From Eledone cirrhosa (taxonomy: Eukaryota; Mollusca; Cephalopoda; Octopoda; Eledonidae), in the NCBI GenBank assembly GCA_964016885.1, contig OZ024744.1, positions 115,423,302 to 115,487,301 on the forward strand: a stretch of 64,000 nt of DNA, in the 5' to 3' direction. The notes beneath the pieces were generated by a model. It was not told the DNA's origin. It searched no databases and saw nothing but the letters and a program-made list of their open reading frames with translations. The translations under genes were made by a program, and so were the position numbers. Of the stretch, positions 56,711 through 63,968 are shown piece by piece. Position 1 is the first letter of the stretch, and every line of letters begins with the position of its first letter.

Positions 56711-57684
56711 CAGAGATTTTTTTCCTGAGACATTCTAACCACATGTCTGTAGTATCAGAGCTGTATCTCTCAATTTAGAGATTCTTTCCTGAGACATTCT
56801 AACCACATGTCATAGTATCAGAGCTGTGATCTCTCAATTCAGAGATTCTTTATGAGACATTCTAACCACATGTACATAGTATCAGAGCTGTGATCTCTCA
56901 ATTCAGAGATTCTTTCCTGAGACATTCTAACCACATGTACATAGTATCAGAGCTGTGATCTCTCAATTTAGAGATTCTTTCCTGAGACATTGTAACCACA
57001 TGTCATAGTATCAGAGCTGTGATCTCTCAATTCAGAGATTCTTTCCTGAGACATTCTAACCACATGTACATAGTATCAGAGCTGTGATCTCACAATTCAG
57101 AGATTCTTTCCTGAGACATTCTAACCCCATGTCCATAGTATCAGAGCTGTGATCTCTCAATTCAGTGATTCTTTCCTGAGACATTCTAACCACATGTCCA
57201 TAGTATCAGATATGTGATCTCTCAATTTAGAGATTCTTTCCTGAGACATTCTAACCCCATGTCCATAGTATCAGATATGTGATCTCTCAATTCAGAGATT
57301 TTTTCCTGAGACATTCTAACCCCATGTCCATAGTATCAGAGCTGTGATCTCTCAATTCAGTGATTCTTTCCTGAGACATTCTAACCACATGTCCATAGTA
57401 TCAGATATGTGATCTCTCAATTCAGAGATTTTTTCCTGAGACATTCTAACCACATGTCCATAGTATCAGAGCTGTGATCTCTCAATTCAGAGATTCTTTC
57501 CTGAGACATTCTAACCACATGTACATAGTATCAGAGCTGTGATCTCTCAATTCAGAGATTCTTTCCTGAGACATTCTAACCATATGTCATAGTATCAGAG
57601 ATGTGATCTCTCAATTCAGAGATTCTTTATGAGACATTCTAACCACATGTCATAGTATCAGAGCTGTGATCTCTCAATTCAGAG
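56711..57684 (-). repeat. 65 bp minisatellite, 15 copies, born inside a LINE ORF
   Basis: The unit is 'gagattctttcctgagacat', 'tctaaccacatgtccatagt', 'atcagagctgtgatctctcaattca' (65 bp), and 974 bp holds almost exactly 15 units. Variants include tgtcat/tgtacat/tgtccat, gagctg/gatatg and a shortened 'ctttatgagac'. On the minus strand each unit contains IERSQL, stop, YYGHVVRMSQER, the LINE segment normally lying between VTLLDRVRN... and ...GRRPRGR. Those flanks are found once each on the expected sides (57685-57797 and 56491-56710). CAGAG (CTCTG on the minus strand) occurs at both limits (57680-57684 and 56711-56715). Each unit also has an inverted repeat ATCTCT-caattc-AGAGAT. Confidence 0.9.
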
Positions 57685-57797
57685 AAGTAACCGCTCTACT
57701 TTGAGTGATTCGCTGATTTCCGAGTTACGCACTCTATCAAGTAATGTTACTCCAAAGACCCTTGTGATGGACCCCATTTCAGCCACTTGTATTGGCG
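57685..57797 (-). pseudogene. Decayed LINE ORF segment (5' of the 65 bp minisatellite)
   Basis: The minus-strand frame reads SPIQVAEMGSITRVFG, then VTLLDRVRNSEISESL, then KVERLLL and a stop, running straight into the first IERSQL of the minisatellite. 'AAEMGFLRRV.GVTL.DRVRSSEIR..L.VEPLLLRIERSQLRW.GHV' is the general pattern of this part of a common animal LINE ORF2, recalled as family knowledge. The CGA to TGA change at the stop is a typical CpG-decay mutation. Upstream of about 57797 the similarity is lost. Confidence 0.75.
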
Positions 57798-57929
57798 ATC
57801 ATCTTTTTTCAGTCATTAACATTCATGACCCTAGGTAAGGGTTGGAGCAAATACCAAATTGAAGATAGCTTCTTCTGATTATTGAATGTTTCAGAATAAA
57901 AATAATATAATCATATTCAATTGTTTTAC

Positions 57930-58076
57930 CTTTCGTTTCTTCTTCTTCATTGGCTTTACCCAAAGGATTAGTTACAGATGAAGATAAACCTAGAGAACCC
58001 ATCCATGGTTTCTCAGACTGTTCAGAACTTGGTCCTTGCATAAAGTCTCCAAAACTATCTGGATCACTGTCTATTG
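57930..58076 (-). CDS. Exon of minus-strand gene with FGDF motif (possible gamma-synergin-like)
   Basis: A 147-nt exon with acceptor 'tatttcag' before CA and donor AAAG/GTAAAA. It encodes (A)IDSDPDSFGDFMQGPSSE then QSEKPWMGSLGLSSSV and TNPLGKANEEEETK(G). Entry and exit are phase 1, and the G left by the previous exon plus CA gives Ala. DSFGDF fits the short acidic-aromatic motif (aromatic-G-D/E/P-aromatic) that binds the ear domains of AP-1 gamma and GGA adaptors. Such motifs recur in gamma-synergin, an AP-1 partner at the trans-Golgi and endosomes. Together with the upstream exon this suggests a synergin-like protein; no EH domain is visible in the window. The frame continues past the donor only by chance into the intron. 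Confidence 0.75.
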
Positions 58077-58555
58077 CTGAAATAAGATAAGATAAATGGA
58101 TGGTCGTGGTGAGCGGATAATAATTATTATATACACCGTCTAACCGATGCTAGCGTAGAAGATAGACGTTAAATGTTAATGATGATGATGACACAAACAA
58201 ATACACATTCTTCTATTCGATATCAACAAAGGCTAGTTACACACAAACATAATACACAATTTTACTGTGACTCTGTTGTTTTTCCTATGTTATCACAATA
58301 ACTTCAAAGCAAGTTATTAACTTAATAACATTATTAAAGTAGCAGCTCTTGTTAATCGTTCATTCACTACTGGCTATGGAAAACATAGCTCTGAACTCTC
58401 TGAGACAAACAGACATATATCTGTCAGCCAATAATGAACAAACTGACCAACCTACCAAATCATATATACAATAAACACACATGAAAATCCCCTAACATTT
58501 GGTGAACACACCTGGTCACAACCAATAAACATATTGCTACTACAAATCTGCATAC
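58077..58555. other. Intron (571 bp in total) holding a dispersed-repeat fragment
   Basis: Intron between the 147-nt and 290-nt exons; the full intron runs 58077-58647. Besides the dispersed-repeat fragment at 58130-58192 and the exon-end duplicate at 58544-58606, the AT-rich sequence shows nothing I recognise. Confidence 0.7.
58130..58192 (-). mobile_element. Fragment of a cephalopod dispersed repeat
   Basis: Reverse complement reads 'gtcatcatcatcattaac', 'atttaacgtctatcttctac', 'gctagcatcggttagacggtg', which matches the 5' part of the repeat at 61958-62240 ('catcatcatcatc', 'acgtccgttcttccac', 'gctagcatgggttagacgg'). Only about 63 bp remain, ending in an ATT/TATA-rich stretch. Confidence 0.75.
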
Positions 58556-58606
58556 CTGTCGGTGTTAGAACAACAGCTTTAGATATATGTGGAATGTGGT
58601 ATAGGA
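58544..58606 (-). repeat. Degenerate tandem duplicate of an exon 3' end including its splice donor
   Basis: The minus strand reads CACATTCCACATATATCTAA... and ends CGACAG/GTATGCAGATTT. The true exon end 92 bp away reads CACATTCCACATACATCTAA... and ends AACAG/GTATGTAGATTT. Amino acids HIPH(I/T)SKAV are shared. A phase-1 to phase-1 exon of 51 nt (58556-58606, acceptor 'cttaaag') would keep the frame. It would, however, sit only 41 nt from the upstream donor, too short for a normal spliceosomal intron, and the acceptor is weak. Reading through the first donor meets TAG at once. It is most likely a decayed local duplication carrying a decoy donor. Confidence 0.6.
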
Positions 58607-58647
58607 CTTTAAGAGTTATGTACATATATATGTGAAAATCTACATAC

Positions 58648-58937
58648 CTGTTACTGTTGCATTAGAGGTTGGAACAGCTTTAGATGTATGTGGAATGTGG
58701 ACTTTCGGTTTTGATTTTGGAACTTTACCAAACATGGACTCAATCATGCGGTCAGGATCAGAAGATACAACGCCTAATCGACCAAATAGTTTCAATTTCA
58801 TTTGTTGTTCATGGAAATGTTTTCCTTTTCTCTGGTCTTCAACAATATGAGCATTAACAGGCACTCCAGTTATCACTTGACCAGGAACGACACCATGTAC
58901 AATACCTGGCACCATTGTTGCATGGAACTGTTGGCTA
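58648..58937 (-). CDS. 290-nt exon of minus-strand gene, charged Q/K/E segment (possible gamma-synergin-like)
   Basis: Acceptor 'ctttgtcag' before TA, donor ACAG/GTATGT. It enters with one base completing Ala (GC|T) and leaves in phase 1. Sequence: SQQFHATMVPGIVHGV, VPGQVITGVPVNAHIV, EDQRKGKHFHEQQMKLKLFG, RLGVVSSDPDRMIESMFG, KVPKSKPKVHIPHTSK, AVPTSNATVT. The hydrophobic P/G/V-rich part followed by the charged EDQRKxxxFxEQxxKLKL helix resembles the N-terminal third of gamma-synergin, where a P/M/Q/G-rich start leads into an EEQ/RKR/FEEQKQKLRL stretch. That comparison is from memory, so the identity is a hypothesis. The exon itself is supported by both splice sites, phase agreement with both neighbours and an open frame with protein-like composition. 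Confidence 0.8.
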
Positions 58938-59180
58938 CTGACAAAGAAATTTAAAGAAATTAAATAAAAACCTTTTTAAAAAAAGAAAAAAAAAAAGAAA
59001 AGAAAAAGAAAAGAAAAAAAACGAAACAAAAATAAAATAGAATAAAATTTACAACTAATTTTTTTTTTTTTGTTTGTAACAAAATCTCTAATTAAATAAA
59101 TTCTTTATAATTGTTCTATGAAACCAAATAACAGAAGTCAACATAAGTCAAACAAGTGACATCATTCAATATCAGTCATA
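58938..59180. repeat. A-rich and T-rich low-complexity intron sequence
   Basis: About 58965-59050 is almost pure A with scattered G and C (aaaaagaaaaaaaaaaag...), followed by a T run near 59060-59072 and an AT-rich stretch. No coding or repeat-family signal. Confidence 0.8.
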
Positions 59181-59182
59181 TA

Positions 59183-59408
59183 CCGTCTATACTCGAATAC
59201 AAGACCCCCCCCCCCCCCCAAAAAAAAAAAATATATACTTGAATATAAGCTGAGGAATATGTGACCAAAAAAATGTATGGTAAAATGGGGTGGGGGTGGC
59301 TTATATAACCATCTAAACAATGTGTTGATTAGCTGCCTCGTTTTGGATTTTCACCTACCTCCCTGTCATCAAATATGAGAGTCAGCTTATATTTGAGTAT
59401 ATACTAAA
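59183..59408. mobile_element. MITE-like element with terminal inverted repeats
   Basis: The left end 'gtctatactcgaatacaag' and the reverse complement of the right end 'gtatatactcaaatataag' match at most positions. An internal second copy 'atatacttgaatataagctga' at 59232-59253 matches the right end better. Between them are a C run of about 15, an A run of about 12, and 'ggggtgggggtggcttatat'. The ~225 bp size, inverted ends and lack of coding sequence suggest a non-autonomous DNA transposon. No clear target-site duplication can be fixed. Confidence 0.5.
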
Positions 59409-59464
59409 TCACCATGAATCATGAATCACCGAAGCTATGTGAATCACATGTCACATTACTCAAT

Positions 59465-60235
59465 GTAAGTCTCATGAGCCAACATGAGTCAACATAAGCC
59501 ACACAACCCAATATGAGCCCTATGAGCCATATGACCCAATGTGAGCCAACATGAGCCACATGAGCCAACATGAGTCAACATAAGCCACACAACCCAATAT
59601 GAGCCCTATGAGCCATATGACCCAATGTGAGCCAACATGAGCCACATGAGCCAACATGAGTCAACATAAGCCACACAACCCAATATGAGCCCTATGAGCC
59701 ATATGACCCAATGTGAGCCAACATGAGCCACATGAGCCAACATGAGTCAACATAAGCCACACAACCCAATATGAGCCCTATGAGCCATATGACCCAATGT
59801 GAGCCAACATGAGCCACATGAGCCAACATGAGTCAACATAAGCCACACAACCCAATATGAGCCCTATGAGCCATATGACCCAATGTGAGCCAACATGAGC
59901 CACATGAGCCAACATGAGTCAACATAAGCCACACAACCCAATATGAGCCCTATGAGCCATATGACCCAATGTGAGCCAACATGAGCCACATGAGCCAACA
60001 TGAGTCAACATAAGCCACACAACCCAATATGAGCCCTATGAGCCATATGACCCAATGTGAGCCAACATGAGCCAACATAAGTCCTATGAGTGACATGAGC
60101 CAACATGGGTCCTATAAGTCACATGACCCAGTATGACCCAACATGAGCCAACATGAGCCAACATGAGCCAACATGAGTCACATGACCCAGTATGAGCCAA
60201 CATGAGTCCTATGAGTCAACATGAACCAACATGCA
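59465..60235. repeat. 86 bp minisatellite (7 near-perfect units) built from ~10 bp ATGAGCCAAC-type sub-repeats
   Basis: 'aacataagcc' recurs at 59491, 59577, 59663, 59749, 59835, 59921 and 60007, exactly every 86 bp. The unit is itself built from short blocks such as catgagccaa, catgagtcaa, cataagccac, acaacccaat, atgagcccta, tgagccatat, gacccaatg and tgagccaac. After about 60065 the 86 bp register is lost and only the short sub-repeats continue to about 60235. The large units look almost identical, so the second-level expansion is recent. Confidence 0.95.
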
Positions 60236-60424
60236 GTATTTAAGTAGAGATTTGGTTGTTACTAAAAAAAAGCATGTAAAATATACAATCTATCTTCTAA
60301 ATATTTTTTAGGTAATTTTCTGTTATTGTTTTACTTCTGGTTTTACGATGCATAACTCTATTTTTAAATGTTCACATATAACCCCTTTCACATCAAATTG
60401 CCCAAAACAGAACCTGGTTCTATG
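60236..60424. other. AT-rich intron sequence, nothing recognised
   Basis: AT-rich sequence between the minisatellite and the 5' truncation point of the LINE. No conserved frame or repeat is seen. Confidence 0.6.
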
Positions 60425-60425
60425 A

Positions 60426-61280
60426 TATGACATAGATGCCAACTTAAGGAATGCCACAGTACTAAAGTACGCAGACGACATCAAGCTGTACCTTGAGATA
60501 AAAAGGACAGATCCTGAACACTATAGATCTTGCTTGCAGTCTGACCTAGACACAATGCAACAGTGGATCTCAGACTGGCAACTCAAGCTAGCTGTGGACA
60601 AGTGCACCACCATGCATTTTGGGAGTAAAAACCCAGCGTCCACATACTCCCTCCACAGCACTAATATCAAGAAGTCTTCCTGTGAACGTGACCTGGGCAT
60701 TACGGTCAGCAGCGATTTGCGTTGGACGAGGCACGTCTCTAAAATTGTCAAGAGGGCCGAGGGTGTCTTAGCATCACTCAGCAAGACCTTTGTCAGCCGC
60801 TCTCCAGATATCTATTTAAGGCTGTATACAGCTATGGTGCGACCACACTTAGAATTTGCATCACCAGTCTGGAACCCCTATCTTGCTCAGGACATTGACT
60901 GCCTGGAAACTGTTCAGAGACGTGCAACCAAGCGAATACCCTCCATCAGGCATCTACCATACTCTGAGCGCCTTGCTTCCCTGGGCATGGTTTCATTGAA
61001 GCTCCGACGCCTGGCAACTGACTTGGTAAACACCCACAAAATTGTTAACCATGTTGCCAACAACAACCCTGAGTACTTTTTCGATTTCCATGTGTCTAAC
61101 ACACGTGGACATGCCCACAAAGTAAGAAAACAACACAGTTCCCATGACTTTCGGAAACATTTTTTCACGCTCAGAGTTGCTGAAGCATGGAACAAACTAC
61201 CTGCATCAGTTGTTAGCTGTCGAGACACTACATCCTTTAAGGCCTCCATGCTTCCCGAGATCCGCCAACAGAACAGCTAA
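60426..61280 (+). CDS. 5'-truncated LINE reverse transcriptase (CR1/L2/jockey-like), YADD onward
   Basis: The frame is open from 60426 (in-frame TGA at 60423) to TAA at 61278-61280, about 284 codons with no internal stop. It begins inside the RT domain: LRNATVLKYADDIKLYL carries the YADD catalytic box (60468-60479). WISDWQLKLAVDKCTTMHFG, ERDLGITVSSDLRW, YTAMVRPHLEFASPVWNPYL, LETVQRRATKRI and the C-terminal FFTLRVAEAWNKLPASVV follow. This order is typical of CR1/L2/jockey-type LINEs (target-primed retrotransposition). The N-terminal endonuclease and most of the RT are missing, so the copy cannot be autonomous. There is no ATG near the truncation, so the element has no start of its own. It is antisense to the host gene and lies in its 3.7 kb intron. 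Its clean frame suggests recent insertion. The satellite-embedded LINE fragments belong to the same family. Confidence 0.92.
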   Translation, partial: YDIDANLRNATVLKYADDIKLYLEIKRTDPEHYRSCLQSDLDTMQQWISDWQLKLAVDKCTTMHFGSKNPASTYSLHSTNIKKSSCERDLGITVSSDLRWTRHVSKIVKRAEGVLASLSKTFVSRSPDIYLRLYTAMVRPHLEFASPVWNPYLAQDIDCLETVQRRATKRIPSIRHLPYSERLASLGMVSLKLRRLATDLVNTHKIVNHVANNNPEYFFDFHVSNTRGHAHKVRKQHSSHDFRKHFFTLRVAEAWNKLPASVVSCRDTTSFKASMLPEIRQQNS

Positions 61281-61398
61281 CACATACACACATGTACTTC
61301 CCTGACATTTGTGTATTATTCTATGTACTATATTGACGAGTTGTAGTGCACCTGAGCACTTTACACAATAATTTCATTATTATTATTATTATTATTAT
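61281..61398 (+). mobile_element. LINE 3' UTR and (ATT)n tail
   Basis: 'ttctatgtactatattgacg' and 'agttgtagtgcacctgagca' precede 'cacaataatttcattatt' and about eight ATT units. The same UTR block occurs twice in tandem in each satellite-embedded copy (46218-46470 and 50877-51129). Short 3' microsatellite ends instead of poly-A are usual for CR1/L2-type elements. Confidence 0.9.
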
Positions 61399-61406
61399 AT
61401 AACAAA

Positions 61407-61602
61407 GGCGGTGAATTGGCAGTATCGGTAGAGGGTCGGACGCCATGCTTTCCAGCATAGTTACGTCCCTTTACGATCTGAGTTCAAATCCCGCCGAGGT
61501 TGACTTTGCCTTTCATCCTTACGGGGTCGATAAAATAAAGTACCAGTAATGCACTGGATAATTGCTGGCCTTGTGCCTAAAGTAGAAACAATTATTATTA
61601 TA
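61407..61602 (+). mobile_element. Full-length tRNA-derived SINE of cephalopod type
   Basis: The tRNA-like head begins 'ggcggtgaattggcagtat'. An A-box-like 'tggcagtatcggtagag' and a B box 'gagttcaaatccc' (61480-61492) form an internal RNA polymerase III promoter. The tail is 'gactttgcctttcatcct', 'acggggtcgataaaataaag', 'taccagtaatgcactgg', 'ttgctggccttgtgcc' and 'gtagaaacaattattatta'. It starts within 10 bp of the (ATT)n tail of the LINE, so it was probably inserted into that tail. Confidence 0.92.
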
Positions 61603-61786
61603 TAACACTATTTATATTTATCTTCCATCATAATTTTATTTAAGAACCTTTGTTATGTTCCAAACACCATCTTAATAATGATAAAGTGTATTTCTAAAAT
61701 TATTTGAAAACCACAGAATGTTCTTCACCAGGAGTATTGTGATGGAACGGTTAAATTAAAACCTTTCATCATATTTTTATAAGAAC
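61603..61786. other. AT-rich intron sequence, nothing recognised
   Basis: AT-rich interval between two oppositely oriented SINEs; no frame, splice signal or repeat family is recognised. Confidence 0.6.
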
Positions 61787-61936
61787 AATTATTTGCACAA
61801 GGCCAACAATTTTGGGCAAGGGGAAATTCAATTAAATAAACCCCAGTGCATTACTGGTACTTTATTTTATTGGACCTTGTAAATATGAAAGATGAAAGAC
61901 AAAGCTAACCTTGGCATGATTTGAACTCAGAATGTA
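61787..61936 (-). mobile_element. SINE, minus strand, 5'-truncated within the tRNA-like head
   Basis: The reverse complement reads 'ctgagttcaaatcatgcc' (B box), 'aaggttagctttgtctttca', 'aataaaataaagtaccagta', 'atgcactggggtttatttaa', 'ttggccttgtgcaaat' and 'aattgttctt'. It is diverged from the plus-strand SINE at 61407 and lacks the A box. The 'ggttagctttg' core matches the copy at 54423. Confidence 0.85.
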
Positions 61937-61957
61937 AACTAAATAGTAACTAAATGT

Positions 61958-62240
61958 CATCATCATCATCACCGTTTTACGTCCGTTCTTCCACGCTAGC
62001 ATGGGTTAGACGGATTGTCCTGTTGTGGGCAGTGTCTGGTCAGCTGACCATGCCTTGCTCATACAGGAACTGATCCTGGCTTGATTTCTACAGCTGGATG
62101 CCCTTCCTAACACCAACCTCATTTACAGTGAGTGCTAGGTGCTTTTTTGTGGCGCCTACACGTCCACTTTACAGTGTGGGCTGGGTGCTTTTTTGCCGTG
62201 GCACCTCCACGACCACCTTGCGGTGGGGGGTGTGGGGGCA
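61958..62240 (+). mobile_element. Cephalopod-type dispersed repeat (catcatc...gctagcatgggtt...)
   Basis: Starts with (CAT)n, then 'ccgttttacgtccgttcttc', 'cacgctagcatgggttagac', 'ctacagctggatgcccttcc', 'taacaccaacctcatttaca' and a G/C-rich end with two 'gtgctaggtgcttttttg' / 'gggctgggtgcttttttg' versions. It is non-coding, and its inverted fragment occurs at 58130-58192. The 21 bp 'aactaaatagtaactaaatgt' occurs on both sides (61937-61957 and 62251-62271). Confidence 0.75.
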
Positions 62241-62244
62241 AATG

Positions 62245-62298
62245 TAGGGTAACTAAATAGTAACTAAATGTAGGGTAACTAAATAGTAACTAAATATA
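62245..62298. repeat. 26 bp direct repeat, two copies
   Basis: 'gtagggtaactaaatagtaactaaat' occurs twice in tandem, and a third partial copy lies left of the dispersed repeat (61937-61957). Confidence 0.8.
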
Positions 62299-62331
62299 AA
62301 ATTATATTGGAAGATTTTAATTTACATTTAA

Positions 62332-62599
62332 AATGGGAGGTTTTATTTGATAGAACCAGAGCTGGTTTTGGCCGGGTTGGTAACTAAAGGGTTAAATAGG
62401 GACTCTTTATAATGGGTGGTTTTATTTGATAGAACCAGAGCTGGTTTTGGCCGGGTTGGTAACTAAAGGGTTAAATAGGGACTGTTTATAATGGGTGGTT
62501 TTATTTGATAGAACCAGAGCTGGTGTTGGCTGGGTTGGTAACTAAAGGGTTAAATAGGGACTCTTTATAATGGCCGGGTTGGTAACTAAAGGGTTAATA
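62332..62599. repeat. 79 bp minisatellite, three full copies and one internally deleted copy
   Basis: 'aatggg(a/t)ggttttatttgat' recurs at 62332, 62411 and 62490, with a fourth start at 62569. The unit continues 'agaaccagagctggttttgg', 'ccgggttggtaactaaaggg' and 'ttaaatagggactctttat'. The fourth copy jumps from 'aatgg' straight to 'ccgggttggtaac' and ends at 'gggttaa'. Confidence 0.95.
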
Positions 62600-62643
62600 A
62601 GTTAACATAAAAAAATGAAAGAAAATAAGAATAAAGAACTTAC

Positions 62644-62759
62644 GCTTGTTGTGCATGGAAACTGTGAGCCATTTGTGGTGTATATGGTGGAGGTGGAGGA
62701 ATGTTGCCTGTATTCATCATGTTGGCTGGTATAGCCATTGGGGTGGCTATATAGGTTCC
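62644..62759 (-). CDS. 116-nt exon of minus-strand gene, P/M/Q-rich (possible gamma-synergin-like N-terminal part)
   Basis: Acceptor 'ttctttag' before GG, donor CAAGC/GTAAGT, a strong consensus. It enters in phase 0 and leaves two bases (GC), completed to Ala by the exon at 58937. Sequence: GTYIATPMAIPANMMNTG, NIPPPPPYTPQMAHSFHAQQ(A). The low-complexity proline, methionine and glutamine content and YTPxMxxxF before a Q/E/K-rich helix recall the N-terminal region of gamma-synergin, from memory only. The downstream intron is 3706 bp and holds the LINE, SINEs and minisatellites. Exons upstream of 62759 are not recognised in the remaining 1.2 kb, so the start codon lies outside the window or in a small exon I cannot see. 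Confidence 0.8.
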
Positions 62760-63304
62760 CTAAAGAATTTTTACAAAACAAAATGGTGTCAGGGACATAT
62801 TTACTAAAACAAAGACAACAGCATAAAGAAACCTACACATCACATGTAGCAATATCTCTGGTATTAATGTTACATGTAAATATATCACATATAGTGACAT
62901 ACTTATTAGTATTACGACATGCGTTATATTTCTGGTAATATCTCTGATAACATCACCACATGTGTGATATCTGATAATATTGCCACGTGTGTTATATCTG
63001 GTAACATCACCACATGTGTGATATCTCTGGTAACATCATGACACAGGTATAATTACACAGGTATGGTCAGGTAAGGCTTTTGCCTGCTAGTAGTACCATG
63101 TAACCCAGTACAACCAGCTTTGTGGTATAGTGGTCGGTGACTAAACCAGCTCCCCGACCAGACCTTGATAAAAAGGTAGATGAACTCCTCAGAGTCAACA
63201 GTCATCCACCCCAACTATGGGTTAAATAGCCTCACAGTCCCACAATTGGCCAAGTGTGGTGAGTACAGCTACACCCCTGGCATGACCAAAACCAAACAGA
63301 AAGA
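62760..63304. other. Intron or upstream flank; short degenerate repeats near 62935-63045
   Basis: About three imperfect copies of 'ggtaacatcaccacatgtgtgatatct' (period roughly 35-40 bp) lie at 62935-63045. The rest, including a short moderately GC-rich stretch at 63110-63290, shows no exon I can support. Confidence 0.5.
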
Positions 63305-63968
63305 GGTGGAGGTCAACCAGGGAGGGGTTCCTCCAACAGGAGTGACAAGGTCCTGGATTAGATGGAGGTCAACCAGGGAGGGGTTCCTCCAACAGGAGGG
63401 ACAAGGTCCTGGATTAGATGGAGGTCAACCAGGGAGGGGTTCCTCCAACAGGAGTGACAAGGTCCTGGATTAGATGGAGGTCAACCAGGGAGGGGTTCCT
63501 CCAACAGGAGTGACAAGGTCTTGGATTAGATGGAGGTCAACCAGGGAGGGGTTCCTCCAACAGTAGTCACAAGGTCTTAGATTAGATGGAGGTCAACCAG
63601 GGAGGGGTTCCTCCAACAGGAGGGACAAGGTCTTAGATTAGATGGAGGTCAACCAGGCAGGGATTCCTCCAACAGGAGTGACAAGGTCTTGGATTAGATG
63701 GAGGCCAACCAGGGAGGGGTTCCTCCAACAGTAGTCACAAGGTCTTAGATTAGATGGAGGTCAACCAGGCAGGGGTTCCTCCAACAGGAGTCACAAGGTC
63801 TTGGATTAGATGGAGGTCAACCAGGCAGGGTTCCTCCAACAGGAGTCACAAGGTCCTGGATTAGATGGAGGTCAACCAGGGAGGGGTTCATCCAACAGGA
63901 GTGACAAGGTCCTGGATTAGATGGAGGTCAACCAGCGAGGGGTTCCTCCAACACGAGTGACAAGGGTC
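63305..63968. repeat. 56 bp minisatellite, ~12 copies
   Basis: The unit is 'gatggaggtcaaccagggag', 'gggttcctccaacaggagtg', 'acaaggtcctggatta' (56 bp), with 'ggtcaaccag' at 63311, 63367 and onward every 56 bp. Variants include 'aacagtagtcac', 'aaccaggcagg', 'aggtctta' and, in the last copies, 'aacacgagtgac' with 'aagggtctag'. It is G-rich on the plus strand. The long plus-strand frame running into it is a by-product. Confidence 0.95.

Noticed and set aside
56491..56778. Two plus-strand frames beside the second satellite block
   Set aside because: They are antisense to the decayed LINE C-terminus, whose minus-strand motifs (GRRPRGR, RWLHNIDEL, VASDRTFW) explain the sequence.
1..57797. Single LINE as the source of both the 96 bp and 65 bp repeats
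   Set aside because: The residues expected just before VTLLDRVRN in the 65 bp LINE (IQVAEMGSITRV) differ from the LERNEASMFQW segment of the 96 bp monomer, and the order along the minus strand is reversed, so two LINE lineages are more likely.
58556..58606. Phase-1 51-nt cassette exon
   Set aside because: The intron to the preceding exon would be 41 nt and the acceptor 'cttaaag' is weak; annotated instead as a degenerate duplicate with a decoy donor.
60521..61249. Minus-strand frames within the LINE
   Set aside because: Shadows of the plus-strand reverse transcriptase frame with YADD.
62738..62938. Plus-strand 66-codon frame
   Set aside because: It starts antisense to the 116-nt exon and runs into AT-rich intron without recognisable content.
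63180..63473. Plus-strand 97-codon frame
   Set aside because: Its second half is translated 56 bp minisatellite; the first half has no recognisable domain or splice signals.
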